A stretch of DNA of 28,057 nucleotides. Origin: Metarhizobium sp964253915. GTDB taxonomy: Bacteria; Pseudomonadota; Alphaproteobacteria; Rhizobiales; Rhizobiaceae. The stretch's first letter is position 1; each line of letters starts with the position of its first letter. The stretch is taken from the NCBI RefSeq assembly GCF_964253915.1, contig NZ_CAXUSG020000027.1, positions 1 to 28,057 on the forward strand. The letters are read 5' to 3'. Shown one piece after another: positions 7,598-14,821 of this stretch. Position numbers and translations under genes: made by a program. The notes beneath the pieces were generated by a model, which did no database searches, was not told where the DNA came from, and worked only from the letters and a program-made list of their open reading frames with translations.

Positions 7598-8095
7598 TTA
7601 GAAGCCTTGCTGTATTGTTACCGCTTGGCCCGGGCCGGTTTGCTCGACAGTGATGCTTTCGAAAGCACCCCGTTGCGTTACTGAAATGTTGGCACCTCCG
7701 TCTTGCGAAGAAACGCCATCTACGGTCACGCCAGCACGATGTCCGATCCCATCCTGATTGATATCGACTGACGCTCCAGAGCTATGTGCTACGATTGCGC
7801 CAGCCTGGTTGTCAGACCCGAACTGCAAGATGTCGACGCTGTTACCTTCGCCGTCAATGGAGCTGTAGGCGAAATTGCCGTTGCCTCCGTCCTGAACGAT
7901 GGTCGCAGAATTACCCGTTCCGCCTTGCTGGATGTATGCGCCTGGAGCGCCTGTAAACTGGTTCAACAGGTCTTCGTTCAGCCCAATCCCTTGCACAACT
8001 TCCGACTGCGTAGGAGCTTTGTCTTCGTCGGCGAAAGAAATGCCTGGAATAGCAATCATCAAGGCAATACCGGCAATTTTCACGAACCGCATCAT
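7598..8095 (-). CDS. Secreted curlin-like minor protein (possible nucleator or minor subunit)
   Basis: The 165-residue protein has a signal peptide (MMRFVKIAGIALMIAIPGISFA). After an acidic linker it carries about nine 11-residue curlin-type units (QQGGTGNSATIV, QDGGNGNFAYSS, QFGSDNQAGAIV, QDGIGHRAGVTV, TQRGAFESITVE). Several units are imperfect and the glutamine is missing from some. The size and degeneracy recall CsgB-like nucleators or minor subunits rather than the large subunits, but no CsgB-specific feature is proven. I placed the start at ATG 8095, preceded by AGAGGA, because the signal peptide begins there; the frame is open to 8164. It heads a two-gene unit with the small membrane protein. 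Confidence 0.78.
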   Translation of the reverse strand: MMRFVKIAGIALMIAIPGISFADEDKAPTQSEVVQGIGLNEDLLNQFTGAPGAYIQQGGTGNSATIVQDGGNGNFAYSSIDGEGNSVDILQFGSDNQAGAIVAHSSGASVDINQDGIGHRAGVTVDGVSSQDGGANISVTQRGAFESITVEQTGPGQAVTIQQGF

Positions 8096-8317
8096 ACCCA
8101 CATCCTCTAAATCGACTGCGTCGCATATTAATCTAGTTGAAACCGTCCCACTCTGCCCAGGCAAAGGTGGGGAACAAGGTCTACCGGCGCTTTTCGTTTG
8201 TTTCCGGCCAGTATTTGAGGGCGAGGTCTCGCAAGATTTTCAAAAGTCGCTTGCTCATTCGAAAGTCCTTTTATTGATGCACGAGCATTCAGCCGTCTCC
8301 ACTGATATTGCCGTTGA

Positions 8318-8344
8318 AATGGCGCGGCTTGCAACCGCGCCATT
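8318..8344 (-). terminator. Strong hairpin downstream of the third curlin gene
   Basis: AATGGCGCGG and CCGCGCCATT form a perfect 10-bp stem with a 7-base loop, 13 bases beyond the stop codon of the large curlin gene. On the minus strand the stem is followed by only a short TTTC, so termination may be partial. It also lies in the upstream region of the minor curlin gene (8096-8356), where I see no other clear signal. Confidence 0.6.
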
Positions 8345-8356
8345 CGTCCGCTGAGT

Positions 8357-9805
8357 TTAGTTCTGCGTGATGCTGGCAGTGTTATTCGAACCGTCCTGGG
8401 TCAACACAGCAACGTTGTCGCCTCCCTGCACGATAGTTGCCCAGTTGCCAGTGCCGCTCTGATCAAGGTTGGCTTGGTTGCCGTCGCCGAACTGTGAGAT
8501 AAAGGCATGATTGGAGCTTCCGTCTTGGAGTAACTCCGCCTCGTTCGTGTTGCCTTGCTGATAGATCGAGGCAACATTATTGCTTCCAGACTGGGTCAGA
8601 GTGCCTGTATTGCCGTCACCAATCTGTGTGATCGTGGCCTGACCATTGGTCCCATATTGCTTGAGATAGGCCTTGTTGTTCGACAGCGTCTGGTTGACCG
8701 TACCGGTATTGTTTTGGCCCACCTGGTGAAGCTCGACATAATTTTTAGTCCCGTCTTGATTGACGAAAGCATTGTTCTCGACGCCGAACTGCGTAACGAG
8801 CGCGCCATTCAACGAGCCATACTGATTGATGGCTACGTATCCGTTTTCTCCCTCCTGACCCACTTCGGCGCTATTATTGTTGAGAGCCTGATTGATCAGG
8901 ACCTCGTTGCCCACGTTTTTCTGCAGCACACTCGCAAAGTTCGTGCTGCCATTCTGATTGACTGTCGCGCGAGCAGACGTGCCCTCCTGAATGACCTTGG
9001 CGTCGTTTTCGTCTCCCACCTGGGCAAGAGCGGCGTAAGCGTCACCCATTTGAAGCAATTCGGCTTCATTCCAGTTGCCGATCTGCAGGATGCTGCCAAC
9101 GCTGTTTGAGCCAATTTGAGTGAGAAAGGCGCTATTGTCGTTGCCGGTTTGAGCGATGTCAGCCCAAGAGTCGCTGGCGGAGCCTTGGCCATACGTGTAA
9201 AAATGGGTATTCAGGCCTTGGCTCACATCAGCGTTGTTTCCGCTTCCGTCCTGGCTGATTGAAGCAGATGCACCGTCGCTATTGCGAGCATACGCCGACG
9301 CATCGCTATCACCCTTCTGGTAGATTACCTGGCTTCCGCTGGTGAGGTTGCGCTGAGTAGCCGAAGCGTTTCCACCGCTTATTTGCGTGATAATCTGACT
9401 GCTGTCTTTGACATTTCCTGTCTGCAAAGCAGAAGCTTGGCCTTCATCGGCCTGGTAGATCGTTTGATGGCCGTTTTCGACAGAATTGTATTGCTGAATA
9501 GTGACGATTCCGCCACCGTCTTGCGTGACTTTTTGTCGGCTCGCTTCAACGTAGTCTTGCAAGGCGGTAGCAGCCCCAGCATTCCCATATTGGAAAATCT
9601 CAGATGAGCTGGCCTCGGATACAGGCCCCCATTGACCTTGCCAGATGTTAGCTTTGCCGCCGTTTCCGTATTGATTGATAGCAGCGTTGCTGTCCTCAAC
9701 AATCGACGACTGAAGAATGTTGGCCGTGTTATCATCGGCTAACGCAACGCCAGCAATAGCCAGAAATGCGAGAGCGGATGCGGAACTGAGTAACTGGATA
9801 CGCAC
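8357..9805 (-). CDS. Secreted curlin-repeat protein (curli-like amyloid subunit 2)
   Basis: The large curlin-repeat protein of about 482 residues starts with signal peptide MRIQLLSSASALAFLAIAGVALA. Its C-terminal 260 residues hold about 24 consecutive units of mostly 11 residues with Q, G, N and A at positions 1, 3, 6 and 8 (QIGDGNTGTLT, QSGSNNVASIY, QDGSSNHAFIS), ending in QN. The N-terminal half is more irregular. I chose GTG 9805 because AGGGGGAAA precedes it and the signal peptide then matches that of the first curlin. ATG 9835 would add ten residues with no ribosome site. Its architecture parallels the gene at 5689-7032, implying duplication. Expected path: Sec export, then CsgG/CsgF secretion, then fibre assembly. 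Confidence 0.87.
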   Translation of the reverse strand: MRIQLLSSASALAFLAIAGVALADDNTANILQSSIVEDSNAAINQYGNGGKANIWQGQWGPVSEASSSEIFQYGNAGAATALQDYVEASRQKVTQDGGGIVTIQQYNSVENGHQTIYQADEGQASALQTGNVKDSSQIITQISGGNASATQRNLTSGSQVIYQKGDSDASAYARNSDGASASISQDGSGNNADVSQGLNTHFYTYGQGSASDSWADIAQTGNDNSAFLTQIGSNSVGSILQIGNWNEAELLQMGDAYAALAQVGDENDAKVIQEGTSARATVNQNGSTNFASVLQKNVGNEVLINQALNNNSAEVGQEGENGYVAINQYGSLNGALVTQFGVENNAFVNQDGTKNYVELHQVGQNNTGTVNQTLSNNKAYLKQYGTNGQATITQIGDGNTGTLTQSGSNNVASIYQQGNTNEAELLQDGSSNHAFISQFGDGNQANLDQSGTGNWATIVQGGDNVAVLTQDGSNNTASITQN

Positions 9806-9843
9806 TGTTTTTTCCCCCTGTTTGGAAAGCCGCATAGGGGAAT

Positions 9844-9916
9844 GTTAACGGATTATTAAGGAAGCCGTATCACCTGAATTGGGGAGACTTCGATTTACCT
9901 GACGTTAAGGTAAGCA
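9844..9916 (-). promoter_or_regulatory. Upstream block shared with the first curlin gene
   Basis: The + strand carries GTTAACGGATTATTAAGG, then CACCTGAATTGGGGA, then TTAAGGTAAGCA (9905-9916). These match, in order, the elements at 7072-7153; the total length differs by nine bases in the spacer between the second and third. It lies directly upstream of the curlin start at 9805. The remaining DNA to the regulator stop at 10156 has no supported gene. Confidence 0.5.
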
Positions 9917-10155
9917 AGATTGGTAAATGCCATGGTCTTTTGATAGCGCTGCTAGAGCCAGCGAGGATCAAAGAAGCAAACTTTACAGACTGATATCCCT
10001 GATTGCGGTAGCGCCGCGTTACAAGGCCACGGGATTTCGGGCAATATGATCTGCAAATTGCCTGCTCCGGCCAGTCGACAAGTTCAAGGCAATGCATCGC
10101 CTTTGGCAAGGATATAGGTAGTTCTCGATTCTCTCATCAAGGGAATTGCATGCCC

Positions 10156-11220
10156 CTAGTCTTGGCCGGGAGGTCGAATACTAACGACCGCTGCTACAAA
10201 ATCGGATTGCCGGGACAATTCGGACTTGGACAAGATTGCCTTGATATGAGTTCGAACGGTCGACATGCTCACTGACAGCATTGTCGATATGGTCGCTGCA
10301 TCATGACCGGCAGCGAGTAAATGCGCCACCTTCGCTTCGGCGGGCGACAAATCGAATAGAGATTGTATCGTTGCTGGATCAACAATCTTGCCGCTATCCA
10401 CAGGCGTCACTAACAAAAAAAATGCTGCCCGCGAGAAAATGTCACGAGCGTACCCCCGTATAGGTATGATGTGAGCAACCGCAGGGGGACGATTGCTTGC
10501 CCGAGGCAATGGGAAAGAGACTGAGGAGAAATTTTTCCCCGCGTCGCGGAGTACATCGCCCATTTCACGAGCGCGTGTCATCGCGAGGTGTGCGTAGCTT
10601 TCAAACATGCTATTGTTCGCGACAACTTTACCATCAGACGTCAACACAGCTGACGCAAGCCCTGTCGCATCAAGTGCTTCCAGCGACGCACTGACGCGCT
10701 CAAACGAAAGACGTGCGGCGATCATCGCGGATCGGGCAAGGTGGGGCCTCAGGGTGTCTAAGAGTCGGACAGAGGGCGTCGTAACCGGTCCTGCTACAAA
10801 CTTCTTCTCCAGTGAAATGATCACTTTCTCTCCGCTGGGGACATTTATTGCTGTGGCGGCACCGAAGCCAAACCCCCAAGGGCGCAGGAACTGATGGTAC
10901 ATAGGCTCTTTAGCGAGTTCCTCATCATCGAAGAGATCATTGTCAGTCAAAAAACCTGCATGATTGCTGGATAACAAACGCGCGGCCCGCACATTCCGCT
11001 CCGACCACCCTCGGCGCGCAAAATCGGTTACTAGATCGACAATCCCTTCTGAAACGATTGATTTGCTCGCTCCGTCGGAAGCACAGAAGAGGAGCGCTCC
11101 TTCCGCATCAACCAAACTTGCCAGATTTTTGAGTACGTCGTCCCAAAGGCCTGGGATGAAGGCAGCTTCGTATATCTGATCGACAGCCACATCTAGGCTA
11201 AGATTTTGCGAATGCTTCAA
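10156..11220 (-). CDS. LuxR-type transcriptional regulator (copy 2), flanking the curli-like locus
   Basis: A 354-residue paralogue of the regulator at 2556-3641. It has the same opening (DQIYEAAFIP), the same central LRPHLARSAMIAARLSFER and TGLASAVLTSDGKVVANNS blocks, and a C-terminal LuxR helix-turn-helix at about residues 288-346 (LSPAEAKVAHLLAAG, VSMSTVRTHIKAILSK). The N-terminal domain is a PAS/GAF-like sensor candidate, but I cannot assign a ligand. It is co-directional with the curlin genes and lies upstream of the largest one, with 350 bases between them. Together the two regulators bracket the amyloid locus. They could respond to different signals or act as a heterodimer; this is inference from layout. 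Confidence 0.82.
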   Translation of the reverse strand: MKHSQNLSLDVAVDQIYEAAFIPGLWDDVLKNLASLVDAEGALLFCASDGASKSIVSEGIVDLVTDFARRGWSERNVRAARLLSSNHAGFLTDNDLFDDEELAKEPMYHQFLRPWGFGFGAATAINVPSGEKVIISLEKKFVAGPVTTPSVRLLDTLRPHLARSAMIAARLSFERVSASLEALDATGLASAVLTSDGKVVANNSMFESYAHLAMTRAREMGDVLRDAGKNFSSVSFPLPRASNRPPAVAHIIPIRGYARDIFSRAAFFLLVTPVDSGKIVDPATIQSLFDLSPAEAKVAHLLAAGHDAATISTMLSVSMSTVRTHIKAILSKSELSRQSDFVAAVVSIRPPGQD

Positions 11221-11327
11221 ATTAAACCACGCAGGAATCAGATGATTGGATAATTCTACGTCTGTATAACTATATTAAATTAACCGGCAGCTAAAATGGA
11301 AATTTCGACCGTACGCACTCGGATTGA

Positions 11328-11423
11328 GGCCACAGAGAGAGTTTGGGAATTCGGTCAGGCCTCGTCCAAGGAGGTAGCGACAACTATGTTGACCTGAAGC
11401 AAAAGGGCAAATGCAACGTGGTG
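11328..11423 (+). pseudogene. Fragment of a curlin-repeat gene
   Basis: In the frame of 11328 on the plus strand, after a TGA, the sequence reads VQGGSDNYVDLKQKGKCNVV at 11364-11423. This has Q, G, N and V at repeat positions 1, 3, 6 and 8 and a second unit exactly 11 residues later, identical in spacing to the intact curlin proteins (compare QDGTKNYVELHQVG in the third one). There is no start, and homology ends where FtsH-like sequence begins in another frame at about 11425. It is a shard of a further curlin gene on the opposite strand to the intact ones. Confidence 0.5.
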
Positions 11424-11424
11424 G

Positions 11425-12456
11425 GTGCGCCGGTGTTTCGAAGTCGCGCGAACGGCAGCACCCTGCATTCTGCTTGTCGATGAAGTCGACGCATTTATCG
11501 ATCGTGACCGGCAGCATGATAACGGGGAATATATGCGCGGCGTCGTCAACGGCTTCCTTGAACTTCTCGATGGAGCCAAGGATCGTGATGGCGTAGTGGT
11601 CATCGGGGCGTGCAACAATCCGGCCGGTATCGATCCGGCGGTGACCCGCAGCGGGCGTCTGGACCGCCATATCCGGATCGCGCATCCCGATGTCGCGGCA
11701 CGTAGCCATATCCTGCGCTATCATCTGCAATCCGACCTCGACGTCTCATCGCTGATGCAACGAACAGAAGGGTTCAGCGGTGCGGATCTGGAGCGCCTTG
11801 CTCGTGATGCGCGTCGTCTCGCGCGCCGCCAGCGCTCGCCCGTTCAGATTGATCATGTCATCGCCGCACTGCCCCAGACGCGCCTGTTGACCGCGGACGA
11901 GGTCAGAGCTTCGGCGCTGCACGAGATCGGCCATGCGGTGGTCGCAGTGATCCTCGGGCACCGCCATCTCAACAAGGTCGTGATCTCGAAGGAATTGCCC
12001 ACCCGGACCGAAACTGCGGTGACCTCGATCGGACACGCTCACTTCAGCGGTGGGCCGGCGCGTCGTGTCCGCTCCTGGTACGAAGACGAGATCTGCGTCA
12101 TGCTCGCTTCGATCGCTGCGGAGACCGTCTTCCTCGGCTGCCACGACGATGGGGCTGCCAACGACCTGTCCCAGGCCACTCAGGCTGCTGTGCACATGCT
12201 GTCCATCGCAGGCTTCGGCGAGAGCCTCGTGTCGGATGCCGGTCGAGAGAAGACGTTCTGGCACCATCGCCAGGAGGCAGAAATCGACGCGATCCTGCGC
12301 GAACAGCTCCAGCGTGCGACCGGCATCGTAGAGGAGCATCGCGACGTGATCGAGCACCTCGCAAGGATCCTGGCGGAGGCAGGCGAACTCGATGGCGCGG
12401 TGGTGCGTCGTGCCGTTGCGGAACGGAGCCTGCTCGAGCCCGCATTCACGGCATAG
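11425..12456 (+). pseudogene. FtsH-like AAA+ zinc metalloprotease, 5'-truncated
   Basis: The reading frame gives about 343 residues resembling the C-terminal two thirds of FtsH-family proteases. It has Walker B CILLVDEVDAF (14-24), SRH segment NNPAGIDPAVTRSGRLDRHI with arginine fingers (64-83), GFSGADLERL (117-126), zinc site HEIGH (166-170), and the later GAANDLSQAT carrying the third-ligand aspartate. Walker A and everything before it are missing. The upstream frame closes at a TGA (11395-11397), and a curlin fragment sits in the adjoining DNA. The GTG at 11425 is thus probably not a true start. Without Walker A the ATPase should not work, so I call a pseudogene. The frame itself is uninterrupted, so truncation may be recent. 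Confidence 0.78.
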
Positions 12457-12572
12457 CAAGGTTTTGGGGTGTCGTTTTGTTCTGTACCGCAGGCATCCCT
12501 TTGGGCGCACCGGCTGATCTTAAACGGTGGAAGCGAAAGAGGCGGATAAAGGCGCTCTGCCACCCATCACCG

Positions 12573-12604
12573 TTGTGAATCGAATGCCCCGGATCGATTC
12601 ACAA
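12573..12604. repeat. 11-bp perfect inverted repeat upstream of the WGR gene
   Basis: TTGTGAATCGA and TCGATTCACAA flank a 10-base GC-rich spacer, 43 bases before the WGR-gene ATG and about 117 bases after the FtsH-like stop. There is no U-tract, which argues against a simple terminator. It could be an operator, or the trace of a mobile-element end. The rest of 12457-12646 shows nothing else. Confidence 0.5.
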
Positions 12605-12646
12605 CTGTCGTTGGACGCAAGCGGGCGCAGGCGACATTGTGCGGAC

Positions 12647-12928
12647 ATGGCGACACACAAGTTTAACCTCCACTGCCGTCGGATCGATGAGACGCAAGGC
12701 ATGCGGCGATATTACGCTCTGAGCCTCCGGGAGACCCTGTTTGGCGAATTCGCCGTCACGCGATGCTGGGGCAGAATTGGCCGCAATGGGTGCGAACAGA
12801 CCGACCTGTTTTGCAGCGAACAGGACGCGGTCAGGCATTTTCTGGAACTGGCGCGTCTGAAACGCACAAAGGGTTATCGGCCTGTATCAGCTTCGAACCG
12901 ATCAAACGAAACGGCCGTGACCGGATAG
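12647..12928 (+). CDS. WGR-domain small protein
   Basis: The 93-residue protein is essentially one WGR domain (named for its Trp-Gly-Arg motif, here CWGRIGRNG at 40-48), followed by AVRHFLELARLKRTKGY, typical of the family's second half. WGR domains occur in poly(ADP-ribose) polymerases and, as stand-alone bacterial proteins, are thought to bind nucleic acid ends. The bacterial function is not established. I chose ATG 12647 (MATHKFNLHCRRID) because the domain begins there; the frame is open back to 12527. It lies alone between an FtsH-like remnant and a conserved hypothetical. Confidence 0.72.
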   Translation: MATHKFNLHCRRIDETQGMRRYYALSLRETLFGEFAVTRCWGRIGRNGCEQTDLFCSEQDAVRHFLELARLKRTKGYRPVSASNRSNETAVTG

Positions 12929-13206
12929 CAGCCGTAATAGCGGGGCCGCACGCTGCCTGCCGTCGATGAGGCTATTCCGGTACGTTGTGACGATGCCCGC
13001 CTCTGAACGGTGCATGTCACGATCAATGGAAGATCATGTCGAGATTGATGATGGCCGTGCTGACAAGCTTCAGTTGGCGTGCACGAGATCTAAGCTGCGT
13101 TGCGGGGGAATTGGGTCACGTTGCCTGCAACACATCTCGATTTGACGCAAATTATTTCCGGTAGTGACGGCCTCGCTCGTGACTTGCATGCCAGCGCGAT
13201 TTGATA

Positions 13207-13216
13207 GTGACGTCAC
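13207..13216. promoter_or_regulatory. Palindrome just upstream of the 13233 gene
   Basis: GTGACGTCAC is a perfect 10-bp palindrome 17 bases before the ATG at 13233, partly overlapping the expected start of the leader. It may be a repressor or activator site. The rest of the 304-base gap 12929-13232 shows no gene or repeat that I can support. Confidence 0.3.
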
Positions 13217-13232
13217 AAACGGAGACCGCGCC

Positions 13233-13586
13233 ATGCCCAGACCTCGTGATCCCGCCAACGAAGCCGCCCGTGCCCGCACCGAACGCTGGAGAGCCCGTCG
13301 CCGGGCGGCTGGCCGACCCGAGGTTTCGATCGTCGATCGTGCGGTCGCCGCCTCGATGGCCGTATTCCTCAGCGAAGCCCTCGATGCCGATCCCGCCAAG
13401 CCGCAGCCGAGTGCGCGAGACATAGTCGGAGGCGCCCAGCGGCTTCTGGTGGCTGCAGGCTATGACAGGCTTGCCACCAACGCCGAACTGAAACGGCGCC
13501 TTACCCGAAGGGCCGATCTCAACACCTTGGCGACGATCACGCGGACCATGTCTGGCGAAGAGCCTCCTCTCCCCGTTACTTCTTGA
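13233..13586 (+). CDS. Conserved-looking small basic protein, unknown function
   Basis: The 117-residue protein starts MPRPRDPANEAARARTERWRARR, strongly basic and helical. It continues with DRAVAASMAVFLSEAL and ends with a polar tail. The ATG at 13233 has ACGGAGACC upstream and begins the good coding stretch; the frame extends to 13164 without support. Such arginine-rich N-termini are common in small plasmid-borne proteins and suggest nucleic-acid binding, but I cannot name a family. It is convergent with the truncated trbE, which ends about 35 bases beyond it, so its 3' side is a rearrangement boundary. Confidence 0.6.
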   Translation: MPRPRDPANEAARARTERWRARRRAAGRPEVSIVDRAVAASMAVFLSEALDADPAKPQPSARDIVGGAQRLLVAAGYDRLATNAELKRRLTRRADLNTLATITRTMSGEEPPLPVTS

Positions 13587-13619
13587 TTGAGAATCGGAAA
13601 TCTTGGGACCCCATTGTGA

Positions 13620-14150
13620 CGCAAGCACTGTTCGACTTCGCGGATCGACGTCAGAAAGCTATCCAGCGCCTTGTCCGCATAGGTGGCGGACCGGCTGCCA
13701 ATGTCGTGATAAACATAACGCGTCAAACCTGATCGCCGCGGCTCCGGTGGGCGCCAGGTCAGGATCAAGGCGTAACGGCTTTCGTAATGCCCCTCTCCTT
13801 CTGTAAATGTCCACGCCGCTCGGCGTCGATGGCGCGGATGACCGGATCAGGAATATGACTGGCCTGGTCTGTCGGATAATCTTCCGTAGCGACACGGACG
13901 GCATCCAACCGGAACCAAGGCGCGACAGGATTGCATTGATCTGGCGAGACACCTCGTTGCGCTCGGCATCTGTCGAACTTTCGCTATCCGGCCCGGCCAA
14001 ATACCAGCCGGCCATCAGCGACCCGTCCTTCAGGAGAATGACGCCGTTGTCGACCAATCCCGCATACGGAACAAGATCGGCAAAGGACGAACCGGAATGG
14101 CGGAGAGACTTGAGGGCAACCAGGTCGTAGTTCCTCAGTACCGGCGCCAC
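13620..14150 (-). pseudogene. trbE: trbE fragment (T4SS VirB4-type ATPase), frameshifted and truncated
   Basis: TrbE is the VirB4-like ATPase of the Ti/sym-plasmid conjugation pilus system, about 800 residues long. The first part, MAPVLRNYDLVALKSLRH followed by SFADLVPYAGLVDNGV and ERNEVSRQINAILSRLGSGW, is in one frame. Near 13905 the homology shifts frame (VRVATEDYPTDQASHIPDPV, then ALILTWRPPEPRRSGLTRYVY, to SIREVEQCL) and then stops abruptly near 13620. About three quarters of the protein, including the Walker motifs, is missing. The start overlaps trbD as in intact trb operons. The gene cannot make a working product. Confidence 0.83.
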
Positions 14151-14425
14151 GGTGACGACGTCGCACGGTAGAAGTTCTTGTAGGAGATATGCCGGATATA
14201 GACCCTGCGCATCAGCAGATCGGCCTTTGCCATCATGCGAAGGGCTGCGACCACGACCATCCAGACCGCAGCGCCGAACAGCGCCGCATACCAGACGAAG
14301 ATCATTATGACGGCGGCGAGCGCCGTTAGCAGGACAAGCTCGCGATCGGCGTCCAATAGCAGGTTGGGACGAGACAATGCACGGTGCCCGCGGGACCGCG
14401 CAAGGGATGATTTCGCCTCAGCCAC
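14135..14425 (-). CDS. trbD: TrbD conjugal transfer protein (inner-membrane T4SS component)
   Basis: A 96-residue VirB3-like protein, close to the usual TrbD length of about 99. It has polar N-terminal ALSRPNLLLDADRELV, two adjacent hydrophobic segments at about 31-62 (LLTALAAVIMIFVWYAALF, GAAVWMVVVAALRMM), and the family's C-terminal ending YIRHISYKNFYRATSSPWRRY. It is the only gene of the local trb operon without a frameshift. A few residues are missing in the first membrane segment relative to what I recall of the family. It overlaps trbC and trbE in the canonical order. With its partners broken it is unlikely to function. Confidence 0.8.
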   Translation of the reverse strand: MAEAKSSLARSRGHRALSRPNLLLDADRELVLLTALAAVIMIFVWYAALFGAAVWMVVVAALRMMAKADLLMRRVYIRHISYKNFYRATSSPWRRY

Positions 14426-14821
14426 GAGCCTCCTCCCCTGCTGCGGTTGCCGTAACAGGCGGTTCTGCTATGGGCTGCTCGGCCTGCGCCGGAGGCTCGC
14501 CGATCGACGCGCCGTTTGCTCCGAATAGAGCGACAATCTGTGTCGCGCCTAGAAGCACGCCGCCGACCAGCGCCATGTAGCAAAGCCGTCGGGCAAAACC
14601 GTTCAGCTCGCCCCCGAAGATCAGCATGGCGCCGGCAATGGCAACTGCCGCCAGCGCGATGAAACCCGCGACGGGGCCGGTGATCGACTGCTGGATCTGT
14701 TGGAGCGGTGATTCCCAAGGCAGGCCCCTCCCCCGGAAGAGGCGAGCGCGGGTTCGCAAAGGCTTCGCGCTGCGGTGGCGATTACCAAGGAGGCCAGGAT
14801 CAGTTTCATTTTATGCGCCAT
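14418..14821 (-). pseudogene. trbC: trbC (pilin-like T4SS protein), frameshifted
   Basis: TrbC is the VirB2-like pilin of the conjugative system. The signal-peptide part, MKLILASLVIATAARSLCEPALASSGGG (ATG 14821 or 14809), is in one frame. The mature part, LPWESPLQQIQQSITGPVAG then the two hydrophobic segments GFIALAAVAIAGAMLIFGG and MALVGGVLLGATQIVALFG, is in another, with the shift near 14730. Otherwise the full length is present. The start overlaps the end of trbB by 11 bases, as in an intact operon. Confidence 0.8.

Noticed and set aside
8555..9109. Plus-strand open frame across the third curlin gene
   Set aside because: It arises from the repeat DNA of the curlin gene read on the other strand; leucine/isoleucine-rich composition mirrors Q/N codons.
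8357..9835. Short-period DNA repeats that might be taken for a CRISPR or satellite array
   Set aside because: The period is 33 bases (11 codons), repeats are imperfect, there are no unique spacers, and the translation is a curlin-repeat protein.
9870..10109. 79-codon minus-strand frame between the third curlin gene and the regulator
   Set aside because: It overlaps the shared upstream block, has no ribosome site and no recognisable sequence.
11746..12510. 254-residue minus-strand open frame opposite the FtsH-like gene
   Set aside because: It is a shadow of the plus-strand frame that carries Walker B and HEIGH motifs; no family features of its own.
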